DNA of 64,000 nucleotides from Giardia muris. Lineage: Eukaryota > Fornicata > Diplomonadida > Hexamitidae. Numbering within the stretch: position 1 is the first letter of the stretch; every line of letters begins with the position of its first letter. Positions 7,784-16,344 of the stretch are shown one piece after another. The translations under genes and the position numbers were made by a program. Location of the stretch: positions 2,108,001 through 2,172,000 of the forward strand of contig CM016925.1 in NCBI GenBank assembly GCA_006247105.1. The letters run 5' to 3'. A model generated the notes under the pieces. That model was not told the origin of the DNA and ran no database searches. It saw only the letters and a list, made by a program, of their open reading frames with translations.

Positions 7784-9124
7784 ATGGACATCTGCTCATG
7801 GCGTGGATACCCATCGCTCAGGTCTCCGACGCACTCTCTCAACCAAGGGCTGGTAGGCTACCTTAACCACTGCCTTCCCTGTAAAGGAGAACTGGAGGCC
7901 CGCCAGCGGATCTTCGATAGCATCCGTGAGGCGATTAAGAACGTAGGGGGCCTGATTCCTACGGAGGCGTTTGGCTCATGGCCCTGTGGGCTCTGTTTCC
8001 CGGATTCAGATATTGACATTCAAGTTATTCGGCCTGGACGCCAATCCTTCACCCTTGCTAGTCTATACCGGGAGCTCTGCTTCGAGTTCGCCGAGGTCAA
8101 GAACCCTGGGGTCATGGACCCGATGTTTCTCCAGCTTCGACACAAAGAGACGTCACTTCTTATCGACATCTACGTGTACGATGAAGCGCGCTTCGACACC
8201 TTGCAATCCCATAACATGCGGGCCTCGTCTGCGTTCTACAAGGAGAACCCGGTCCTCTATGGACTCTATGCTATAGTTCGGTCCTTACTCAAGAAGCATA
8301 ATTTCTATGCCCCTTCAGGGCCCGTTGACCCATATCTCGAGGCTAACTCGGAGTTCTGTGAGGAGGAAGGCGATGACGAAAACCCGATGCAGAAGTATTA
8401 TCGTAGGCCACAGGTGCAAAGTGGAAGGCGTGCAGTTACTCGATCAGCCTCAACACGACGTCAAAGATATACTTCCGCGTTACGACCGAGTGGGAAGGTA
8501 AGTGGACGAACTAGACAAGGGAGTATTAGTCCAAGCCCAGGGTTACTAGCACTTTCCACCATTCCTCGCTCAGATACGGTCATAGCCACCACAAATGAGA
8601 GGCCGCTTGGCATATCCGGATATATGCTCTCCTGGATGATTCAAGCGTTTGTACAACATGGGTTTTCGGATATGGGATTGGTTCCATACACCCCCACTTC
8701 CATCTATACCATTGCCGAGCTTGTCATCCTCTTTATGGGATATTATAGCTACGTGTTCCCTTACGAGACGACCTTCATGCTCGTCCCTTCCGAACAGAAA
8801 TATGAGGTCCTTTACCTGAAGAAGTCTGAAAACCGACTCTATCATACACTCATCTCAAGCAAGGGACTTGAGGACGACATTCAGTTCGTCATCATTGAAG
8901 AAGCCTCCAGGCGCGTCATCTCCGAGGATACCTTCAATTTCGCCTCGGTCCAGTACCTATTCATGGACGTCCTATTAGTTCTTCGTCAACACATCGAGGG
9001 GGTCGTGTCAAGCGTATCTATTCGGGACCTCTTCGGATTTGTCGATTACACAGAAGTCCGTAGGAAGCAGCTTGCCTTCATCGCCCCTAAGCTCGAGAAG
9101 TACAAGTACATGGACCATTATTGA
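7784..9124 (+). CDS. Non-canonical poly(A) polymerase / nucleotidyltransferase (Trf4/Cid1-like)
   Basis: 446 aa from the ATG at 7784; the frame is open further upstream but that part is antisense to the transporter. Pol-beta-type nucleotidyltransferase signature: GS (64-65), PDSDIDI with catalytic Asp76 and Asp78, and a third Asp at 128 (LLIDIY). The central domain shows the DxR-L-RSLLKKHN pattern followed, after an insertion, by LGISGYMLSWMIQAFVQ, which corresponds to the GxLSSYxLxLMxxxFLQ helix of Trf4/Cid1 enzymes; a PAP-associated segment follows (FMGYYSYVFPYETTFML). A Ser/Arg-rich insert of about 70 residues (roughly 205-275) splits the central domain. Likely roles are tailing of nuclear or cytoplasmic RNAs; A versus U specificity is not readable. 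Stop is 2 bp from the convergent LRR gene. Confidence 0.8.
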   Translation: MDICSWRGYPSLRSPTHSLNQGLVGYLNHCLPCKGELEARQRIFDSIREAIKNVGGLIPTEAFGSWPCGLCFPDSDIDIQVIRPGRQSFTLASLYRELCFEFAEVKNPGVMDPMFLQLRHKETSLLIDIYVYDEARFDTLQSHNMRASSAFYKENPVLYGLYAIVRSLLKKHNFYAPSGPVDPYLEANSEFCEEEGDDENPMQKYYRRPQVQSGRRAVTRSASTRRQRYTSALRPSGKVSGRTRQGSISPSPGLLALSTIPRSDTVIATTNERPLGISGYMLSWMIQAFVQHGFSDMGLVPYTPTSIYTIAELVILFMGYYSYVFPYETTFMLVPSEQKYEVLYLKKSENRLYHTLISSKGLEDDIQFVIIEEASRRVISEDTFNFASVQYLFMDVLLVLRQHIEGVVSSVSIRDLFGFVDYTEVRRKQLAFIAPKLEKYKYMDHY

Positions 9125-9126
9125 CA

Positions 9127-12100
9127 TCACTTGTTACGCGATAGCCCGGCGATGACGAGACCGTTCAATGACGGCTTTGCTGGCTTCGTAGGTAAAGGTG
9201 GGTTTCCTAGCTTCCTAAGTACAGGTGGTGCCATGCTAGAGGATGAACGCTCGGCTGGACGACGCCTCTGGTCCGTAGATAGGCTACTAGCGCGTCCGCC
9301 CTTTTCCTCATCGAAGGACACTCGGCTTGGACCTTGTGTGAATTTGACAACTTGTACCTCACTTTTCGCCTCATTCTCAAGCCGCCATTGGATGAACTGT
9401 TCCAACCGCGCGACCTCCTCAGCGCTCTTCCCAAGGCCTTCTAGCTCAACGAGATTCTCCAGGGCGAAGAAGACTTTGACGCGAAACGCTTGTACACTCT
9501 TCTCACGGCTCGAGAAGGGATTATCTGCAAGGAAAAGCTTCGTCAAGCCACGAAGCTTCTTAAGGCTATCGATTGCCTTATCGTAACTATGGATCTTGTT
9601 CCCACGGATATCTAGCAAGAGAAGAGACCCATACGAAGACAATGGCTCTAGAAGCTCAAGGTTCCGCAAGCTACACATGTCACACTTCAAGGTCTTGAGC
9701 TTCACTAGCCCGGCGAGGCATTCCTTCGAGATGGTCATCAAGGAGTTTTCCCCAATGTCCAGGTATGTCAAGGAGCGGCCAATTGAGCTAAAGACATTGC
9801 TTGGGAGAGCCGTGAGGTTACACCCGCGCAAGATGAGGCACTTGAGCTGAGGAAGGCTCGTATTACTGATTCTGATGGAGTTGACCGGATTATAGGACAG
9901 GTTGCAGGCCTCGAGGGTCTGGTTCTTGAGCGTGTTGAAGGGGTCTGCAATCTTGTTATAGGATAGGTCGATTTGAACAAGGCTTGTGAAGTCCTTGAGG
10001 ATCTGGATACTTGTCAAGGCATTTCCGCTTGCAAAGACGGTACGTGCCGCCGAGACGACCCCTTTCACAGAGGCGTCCGACGAGAGGGTGATGAGGCCGC
10101 AGTTTGCGACGTTCAGGGTGTCACGCCCATTCCACGCCCCTGTAGTGTCGATAAACTCCTTATTCAGAGTCCCAATGAACTTCATCCGTTGTTGACGTAG
10201 GTCGGCAGCATCGACGGGAGCGGAGTTGAGCGTCTGGAGTGGTAGGAGGTAAATGATCGAAGGGACGGCCTCGCTACAAGGGAGAATAACGTGCATGCAG
10301 TTCACGCAACGGTTCGAAAGGATGATGGCTGCCTGCTCGGCCGTCGCCCGTGTATAGGAACAAGCGATCTCCCGGAGTTCCGGTAAATACGGGAGGGTTT
10401 GAAGATCGAGATTCGAGTTATAAGACGCGCGAAGACGGCGAAGTGTCCCTTGGTACTTCGTCAAACATGTCAACGTCATCACGTTATTCCCTGTGATGTC
10501 CAGGTGGACTAACTCGCCAAGTGACTCGCAAATCATTTCGAGCGCACGAGTCCCAAGATGGCAATGGGCCAGGCTGAGGGTATGCAGATTTGCATGCGTC
10601 ATCAGATTAGCTGGCCTGGCAACGAAGTTGTAGGCCATGTTGATATCGACGACGCTCTGGGGAAGCGCCTTTGGAACGTCGAAGGCGCCAGACATCGAGT
10701 AGTTCACGCGCGTCTCGACGACGACCGGGGCGAGCTCCAAATAGCTTCTTCGAGCCCCGTCGGACCAAAAGTCCGTCCCAACTGGGAGCGAGCTTATATC
10801 GAAGAGGTCGAATGGCTCAACCAGCGGCTCAAAGAGGCCGCAAAGCATGGCGGGGTTATCGACCAGGTTGTTCCGCCCAACAATCGGCCGCAAAGGCCGT
10901 CCGTTGATGCTCTGGACGTTAGGGATGAAGCCCAGGAGATGGATCGCATAATACAGGTTGATCTGCGACTCCATGGTGCAAGGGTTTCCAAAGACGACGA
11001 TGTGCCGTAAAGACTGGCGGGTTTCCTGTGTGATGGATCGTAGGATATCCGAGATATGTGAGAAGCAATTGTTTGAGAGGTCTAAGAAGACAAGCGAAGG
11101 GCAGTTGATCGATGCCTCCGTAAGCTGGTTATCGGACAGATCGAGGCGACGAAGACTGCGGGATGTGAGCGCGAAACTCTTCAACCCGTTATGACTCAAG
11201 GAAAGGCTACGGATCTCGCTATATTCGTCAAAAGAGGTGGGAGAAAGTGATCCCGTCTCTAAGCCACAGTTATGGAGGTCCAAGGACGTTGCGTCAGAGC
11301 CCTGCTGGGTGATGGTGAGACGCTCCATCAACGCTCGTTCTAACGAATCACCGGTTAGTTTTGGGATCAAGTTGACAAGAGGTTCGGGTTTTTCCGGAGG
11401 AGAGAAGACTAGGTCTGGTAAGACGTTACTGATTGCATCCACATGCGCCTTATACTGGCCCCAGACGAGTTGAAGAAGCCAACGCTGAATGGCATCCTGT
11501 GAGACCACTGAAAGGGGAAGCTTCTCTCGTGGGAGAGAGTCATCGAGTGGGTCTTTCTTATATTCTTTTCCAAGCACCGGATATGTCACCTGGGTCGTGG
11601 CGATCGTATCAAGCTTAGAAGGGACCAAGGATTGCACCTCCGGACGGTAGACAACAATGCTTGCGACGGGGTAATACGTGGTCCTAAGAAGATCGAGGAA
11701 GAAGGAATCGTCTTCGGAAACAATGGAGTTTTCCGTGGAACGGACAACGAGAAGGACAAAGGGTTCGTTGGGACGAAGCCCACTCAAGAGATCATGAAGA
11801 TCCTTTTCCACATAGGCGCGAACTCTTTTGAGGCCTAGACGAAGGTTAAACGGGTGACTTCTTCGTGGGTTAGTATCTGCAGCCGTTGTAGGGTCGTTAA
11901 GGATTTTGGAGAAGTACTTCCGATGGATATCATCGAGGAGGAGGTCTACGACCTCTTCAGGAGCGTGCTCGGTCGCCTCGGTCTTCAAAACTGAGGAACG
12001 AATGATGGTACCAAGATTACAGATCCTACCACTAGTCCCGATGATCTGGGCGCCAATCACCTCGTGTAGAAGAGTCAACAACCCCAAGGGAAACTGATCG

Positions 12101-13584
12101 CCCGTATAAGTTTGTTCTTCACGAGTATCGAAGAGTTCTGACATACGGATATAAAAGAGGCGCTCATGCACGTGCGCTTGCGTCTCGGAGGAAAGGAACT
12201 GAGGGGAATACGCGATGCATCTGTCAAGGATCTCAAAGGCTTGAGCGTTCCCGAGTCTATAATAATTCTCGACGAGGTCATTCTTGAAGGTAGTAGTAAA
12301 GACTTGATATCGCTTCTGATGGAGGAAGTCATGAAGAACTGGAAAGAAGGTACTATCAGTGGAGAAGGAATTGGGATCAAGGTCTGAATGGATAGACATT
12401 TTGATATGCCCAAAGGAGAGCTCAAGGATTTCGTAGAGACGTAGATAAAGGCGTTGAAAAAGCATGAGAATGGAGCTCAAACTCATGGAGAGGTTCAGAA
12501 GAGAATCAATACCGACTTGAATGAGACCACGAAACGTTTCGAGTAAGGAGGCACTACTCTCACGTTCTAGACGGCTTTGATAATCTTTGACATGCATTTG
12601 GCATAACATAAGGAGACGCAGGTCCATTATATCACATTGCAAGGCGGAATATGCGCGATGAACTGAGGTGAAGAGCGGTAACGTGTGAAGGTCTAGTGCA
12701 CGAATGAATTGAGTCATTTCAAGAGAGAGGGCATGTTTAAGGATGGAGCCTTGTTGAAGAAAGCTTGTTTGCGAGGCCAAATCGGCTAAGTGTAAGATCT
12801 CCTCAAGTGATAGAAGACGCCCATCAATAACTCGTAGAGGTAAGTCATACGTCACTATGAGGTGAGCGATATATTGAAGGACCTCGGATGATGAGAATAA
12901 CTCCAAAAGAGGTAAGATACCAGCACGTGACGAGATATAAAGGGAGTTGAGCTTTGGAAACGCACCTACTACACAATTAAGGAAGGCGACATGACTACAG
13001 ATCCTGGTGGCGGAAATGTCCAAGGAGATGAGAGAAGGACAAAGAACTGGTAATGCATTAAAATGTGAGATTCTAGTTCTAGAAAGATCCAGGTGTAAGA
13101 GGTTCGGGAAGTTTGCTAACCAAGTCGTATAGAAAAGAGGATTATTAGCCACATTCAACGCCTTTAAGGTGTTACATTGTACCTTGGATAATGCTTTATC
13201 TGTCAATTGGTTATCGTTAATCGATAAGAACTCGAGCCTGGGTAAGGCCGATAGCTCCTCGATCGTCGTCAAGTGATTATCATCAAGCCAAAGGAACCGT
13301 AACCAACTCAATTGTTGAATTCCTGTAATGCTTCTGATCCTACAACGAATTAGCTTCAACATGGTCAAGCCTTTGGCATAAGGGGTGAGTCCTCCCACTT
13401 GTCGGTACCGTGGATGTAGAAACAAGGTCAACGAACAAGTCTTTGGTACCATCTCGCAAATGAGATGCCCATAATCCGAAAGATGATGGCAGTCGACCCC
13501 ATCGATCACCCCCTCGTATGGCTCATCGGAGAACCGATCACATACCTGTGGGTTCGCCTCCCTTAGAATAAGACTCGACTCCAT
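9127..13584 (-). CDS. Large leucine-rich repeat protein
   Basis: 1485 aa from the ATG at 13584 (the longer frame starts with TTG). The ATG follows AGTAAAATTACGA, an A/T-rich leader. Leucine-rich repeats (LxxLxLxxNxL) occur in an N-terminal block (about 70-230, for example LRFLWLDDNHLTTIEEL and LKALNVANNPL), a middle block (about 815-890) and a long C-terminal block (about 1000-1390). A mostly helical segment without repeats lies at about 300-750. The last 90 residues are basic, Ser/Pro-rich and probably disordered. No signal peptide or membrane helix is evident, so it is probably intracellular. SDS22-like repeats are common in flagellar and scaffold proteins, but I cannot assign an orthologue. 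Confidence 0.8.
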   Translation of the reverse strand: MESSLILREANPQVCDRFSDEPYEGVIDGVDCHHLSDYGHLICEMVPKTCSLTLFLHPRYRQVGGLTPYAKGLTMLKLIRCRIRSITGIQQLSWLRFLWLDDNHLTTIEELSALPRLEFLSINDNQLTDKALSKVQCNTLKALNVANNPLFYTTWLANFPNLLHLDLSRTRISHFNALPVLCPSLISLDISATRICSHVAFLNCVVGAFPKLNSLYISSRAGILPLLELFSSSEVLQYIAHLIVTYDLPLRVIDGRLLSLEEILHLADLASQTSFLQQGSILKHALSLEMTQFIRALDLHTLPLFTSVHRAYSALQCDIMDLRLLMLCQMHVKDYQSRLERESSASLLETFRGLIQVGIDSLLNLSMSLSSILMLFQRLYLRLYEILELSFGHIKMSIHSDLDPNSFSTDSTFFPVLHDFLHQKRYQVFTTTFKNDLVENYYRLGNAQAFEILDRCIAYSPQFLSSETQAHVHERLFYIRMSELFDTREEQTYTGDQFPLGLLTLLHEVIGAQIIGTSGRICNLGTIIRSSVLKTEATEHAPEEVVDLLLDDIHRKYFSKILNDPTTAADTNPRRSHPFNLRLGLKRVRAYVEKDLHDLLSGLRPNEPFVLLVVRSTENSIVSEDDSFFLDLLRTTYYPVASIVVYRPEVQSLVPSKLDTIATTQVTYPVLGKEYKKDPLDDSLPREKLPLSVVSQDAIQRWLLQLVWGQYKAHVDAISNVLPDLVFSPPEKPEPLVNLIPKLTGDSLERALMERLTITQQGSDATSLDLHNCGLETGSLSPTSFDEYSEIRSLSLSHNGLKSFALTSRSLRRLDLSDNQLTEASINCPSLVFLDLSNNCFSHISDILRSITQETRQSLRHIVVFGNPCTMESQINLYYAIHLLGFIPNVQSINGRPLRPIVGRNNLVDNPAMLCGLFEPLVEPFDLFDISSLPVGTDFWSDGARRSYLELAPVVVETRVNYSMSGAFDVPKALPQSVVDINMAYNFVARPANLMTHANLHTLSLAHCHLGTRALEMICESLGELVHLDITGNNVMTLTCLTKYQGTLRRLRASYNSNLDLQTLPYLPELREIACSYTRATAEQAAIILSNRCVNCMHVILPCSEAVPSIIYLLPLQTLNSAPVDAADLRQQRMKFIGTLNKEFIDTTGAWNGRDTLNVANCGLITLSSDASVKGVVSAARTVFASGNALTSIQILKDFTSLVQIDLSYNKIADPFNTLKNQTLEACNLSYNPVNSIRISNTSLPQLKCLILRGCNLTALPSNVFSSIGRSLTYLDIGENSLMTISKECLAGLVKLKTLKCDMCSLRNLELLEPLSSYGSLLLLDIRGNKIHSYDKAIDSLKKLRGLTKLFLADNPFSSREKSVQAFRVKVFFALENLVELEGLGKSAEEVARLEQFIQWRLENEAKSEVQVVKFTQGPSRVSFDEEKGGRASSLSTDQRRRPAERSSSSMAPPVLRKLGNPPLPTKPAKPSLNGLVIAGLSRNK

Positions 13585-13616
13585 TCGTAATTTTACTCTT
13601 CCTCTTCCCGGTCCGA

Positions 13617-13982
13617 TCAAAGATCTTGTGACTTGTGGCTCTTCGCATCCTTGGCGTCCTTGGCAGACCGCGCGACCCCACCCTCGCGTATCGTGACGTT
13701 AGCGAAGATCGTGGCAAGCTCCTTGTCCTTGCGTATCGCCGTCAGGATGTGGTTCGGGATGATTCGCTTCTGGCTCTTCTTGTCACGATGGTTGCACGCC
13801 TCACGAAACACCTCGGCAACTACATTCTCAAGGACCGCCGCAAGGTAAACCGGCGCGTCCGAAGAAATGCGCTCGGCATAGCGCCCCTCACGCAGGTGAC
13901 GATGGATGCGCCCGATCGGGAAGTTGATCCCCGCACGCGCCGATCGGCTCTTCATCTTGTCCTTGCTTGGCTTGCTACTCAT
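13617..13982 (-). CDS. Histone H2A, with C-terminal SQDL (H2A.X-type) motif
   Basis: 121 aa, ATG at 13982. The histone fold is clear: AGINFPIGRIHRHLREGRYAE, then APVYLAAVLE, RIIPNHI and VTIREGGV. Two features stand out. The last four residues are SQDL, which fits SQ(E/D)-hydrophobic, the DNA-damage phosphorylation motif of H2A.X. Two positions of the nucleosome acidic patch are changed: the residue equivalent to Glu64 is Arg (AEVFREA) and that equivalent to Glu91 is Lys (KDKEL). The tail after VTIREGGV is Ala/Lys/Asp/Ser-rich and lacks the usual LPNI segment. A him-type histone promoter element lies 38 bp upstream. It packages DNA with H2B, H3 and H4. The downstream LRR gene starts 32 bp away on the same strand. 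Confidence 0.93.
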   Translation of the reverse strand: MSSKPSKDKMKSRSARAGINFPIGRIHRHLREGRYAERISSDAPVYLAAVLENVVAEVFREACNHRDKKSQKRIIPNHILTAIRKDKELATIFANVTIREGGVARSAKDAKDAKSHKSQDL

Positions 13983-14019
13983 TTTTATCTCTCCCCTTTC
14001 ATCCTTTCCTTTTACGAGA

Positions 14020-14033
14020 CCAAATCTGCGCCT
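14020..14033 (-). promoter_or_regulatory. Histone promoter element (him-like)
   Basis: On the minus strand this reads AGGCGCAGATTTGG, 13 of 14 positions identical to the Giardia histone motif I recall as GRGCGCAGATTTGG, which was described upstream of core histone genes in G. intestinalis. It lies 38 bp upstream of the H2A ATG on the coding strand, the expected arrangement. A C/T-rich run lies between it and the ATG. Confidence 0.8.
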
Positions 14034-14194
14034 CCGAGCACCTCAATCCGAACAAGGAGAAAAGAGGAGAGGAAAGAGGGTTTGAAGTAGAAGGAAGTGG
14101 AAGGTATGTATCTTCTTTCATACATGGGTTGTATTAAAGCCAGCACCATGTGGAAGGGAAGACTAAACGAAGTATATGAACGTTTGGAAGCAAA

Positions 14195-16333
14195 ATGCAG
14201 ACCTGGTTTAAACAGCATGTCATGGTCATCTTCGACGTGCATCCGGCCCGCAACGCCGGGCATCGACGGCTCTGGCAATACAAGCGCATGAATTGCGTCC
14301 CTTGCTTCCTCCTGATTTCACCCCTATTTGACTTTCTTTTCGTCCCCACGCAAGACTTCAAGCTACGCGCCTCATCCATGAAGAGGCGAGTGCCCTTCAT
14401 CGAGGACGATCACTGCCAGTCCATCCTTGGGCTATATGAGGAGGTGATGCTGTCCAACGAGAAGAAGCATCCAATGGCCTTTGATTATCGACACATGTTC
14501 CCCCTCCTGGTTTGTGGCGTTAGGATCAAGGAGATGGCGTTGGTTTCCATAGAGCCCATTGATGACGATACGACCGAGACCGAACAGAATCCAGACACGA
14601 TGAGCACGAGGAACGCGATTCTCGTCACATTCACCACCTTCCAGTCGCGGAAGAAATACTTCCGCATCGGCCTGTCGTATTCCGATTCCGGCTTGAATGA
14701 TCATGACCCATTAATTCTAGACACATCTCTATTACTCCCGAACATCCATGGAATAGTGAGCTTATTGAGGGCTTCTGACACAAAAGGTTCTTTCCAGGAC
14801 CTCAAATCCTCAAGCGAGGAACCAGTACCTCATCTTGATGGTTCTCAGAAAGATAAGGAGACCATATCTCCACCATCTCCACCGTCATCCTCATCGTCAT
14901 CACCACCACCAGCAAAGCCAATACGTACGAAGGTATCTGGGACCAAGAAGAAGAATCGTCTTAGCTCTTCGATCGTGATGGCTGATAGTTTCTTCTCTAC
15001 AAATCTTACCAAGTGCTATGTCGCATTAGAAAACATGCGACGTCGTACCGCCCAAGTCCTCGGCATTTCCACGGCCATCATCGCCAATAACCTCGAGCTC
15101 TATAAGGACTTAAGGGGACTGCATCTCTCAATGACTAACCAAGTGCACCAACACTTATTGGCGGATATCAGTCGAAGAGTCGTCCAACGTACCTCTCTCT
15201 TTGAGAGTTTAAAAGACCTTACGATCGATCAGGTTACTGCAGATTCACTTGGGATAGGTGACACCCTTCTCCTTCAAATCCTTCGCCAGCATGTCCTTCA
15301 TGCCTTTGAGCACCCCAGTATTCCTCATCCATTCCTTTGGAAGCGTCTTGGCTTCCAAAGCGATTCTCCCCTTTCAGACTTCCGTGCCACCTCCCTTCCC
15401 GCCCTCATCCTTTTGCACTGCTTTGCCAGACAATGCCCGGACTGTTTACTCACTGGGACGTACGACAAGTCCGAGTCCGATTCCGATGCAGATCGAAGTC
15501 TGCTTCGACATCTTCTTTGGTACTGTACAACCAAAGATAAGGAAACGATCGTGGAAAGCTTGAAACGTGATGGGCATGAAGCACTTATTGAACCTCTCGA
15601 GGCCTTCTGTAGCGGCCCCTATGAACTTCCATACTCCTACCCTGTTGCAGTCTCGATCCTAAACGTTGCTCATTATGTCTTCACTCACCCCTTGGTACAA
15701 CCCGATGAGGTTGGACGGAAAGGCCCACTAGTTACCCTCTTGGAAAGAGAATATGCATGCAGATACATCCAATTCAGCACGGATGCCATCATGGTCGATA
15801 AAAACGCTCTCGTTCATAAGTATTCGACCAATCAGAACGATTACCTTCTCCCATCGCAACTCGTCACTGGAGACCCAAATATTGAGGGGCGTATTCAAGT
15901 CCTTTCACATCTTTTCGGGGAAAAGGTCATAGGCTTGGCAAGAGAGGCATTGAAAGCCTCTTTAGATCATAACACTCAGTCTATTACAATGGATACCGTG
16001 GGAGACCTTGATGGCCCTTGGAGTGAGTTTTGTACCCCCTTTTGGGAGTATTATGAAGCATGTGGCTATGATATCTTGCCATTAACTCTAGATGCTCCAG
16101 CACCCCTTTGTGATGGCCTTTTCCGGCTCGGCATTGGAGTCACCATCATCCTTTATAAGTTCCTTCGCCGAATCCCAGTGGTACAACGATGTCTTCAATT
16201 CCCACGAGTCTTCGGTTTGATCAAAAGGGCACTTGATGACGCTCTCGAGGCCTCCGTTAACATTCCCTGCTACAGCGTCGATACCCTGCTGATCCGCGTC
16301 CAACATCTGGTGAGTCTCGACTTCGATCAGTAA
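14195..16333 (+). CDS. ELMO-domain protein
   Basis: Up to 712 aa from ATG 14195, which follows GGAAGCAAA; in-frame ATGs at 14288 and 14378 are alternatives and the first 60 residues look atypical, so the start is uncertain. The C-terminal half carries an ELMO/CED-12 domain: W382-KRLGFQSDSP, then SDFRATSLPALILLHCFA, matches the family core WxxxGFQxxxPxTDFRGxGxLxLxxLxxF. ELMO-domain proteins act with small GTPases, either as Arl2-type GAPs (ELMOD) or with DOCK GEFs. A Ser/Pro-rich linker (about 228-250), encoded by a low-complexity CCA/TCA run at 14870-14915, divides an N-terminal region of unknown fold from the rest. The next gene starts 11 bp downstream on the same strand. Confidence 0.75.
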   Translation: MQTWFKQHVMVIFDVHPARNAGHRRLWQYKRMNCVPCFLLISPLFDFLFVPTQDFKLRASSMKRRVPFIEDDHCQSILGLYEEVMLSNEKKHPMAFDYRHMFPLLVCGVRIKEMALVSIEPIDDDTTETEQNPDTMSTRNAILVTFTTFQSRKKYFRIGLSYSDSGLNDHDPLILDTSLLLPNIHGIVSLLRASDTKGSFQDLKSSSEEPVPHLDGSQKDKETISPPSPPSSSSSSPPPAKPIRTKVSGTKKKNRLSSSIVMADSFFSTNLTKCYVALENMRRRTAQVLGISTAIIANNLELYKDLRGLHLSMTNQVHQHLLADISRRVVQRTSLFESLKDLTIDQVTADSLGIGDTLLLQILRQHVLHAFEHPSIPHPFLWKRLGFQSDSPLSDFRATSLPALILLHCFARQCPDCLLTGTYDKSESDSDADRSLLRHLLWYCTTKDKETIVESLKRDGHEALIEPLEAFCSGPYELPYSYPVAVSILNVAHYVFTHPLVQPDEVGRKGPLVTLLEREYACRYIQFSTDAIMVDKNALVHKYSTNQNDYLLPSQLVTGDPNIEGRIQVLSHLFGEKVIGLAREALKASLDHNTQSITMDTVGDLDGPWSEFCTPFWEYYEACGYDILPLTLDAPAPLCDGLFRLGIGVTIILYKFLRRIPVVQRCLQFPRVFGLIKRALDDALEASVNIPCYSVDTLLIRVQHLVSLDFDQ

Positions 16334-16344
16334 AAGCATAGAAA

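Noticed and set aside
14104..14130. GTATGTATC...ATACAT near the ELMO gene start, as an intron donor or hairpin
   Set aside because: GTATGT is present, but no CTRACACACAG acceptor follows; the six-base inverted repeat is short and may be chance.
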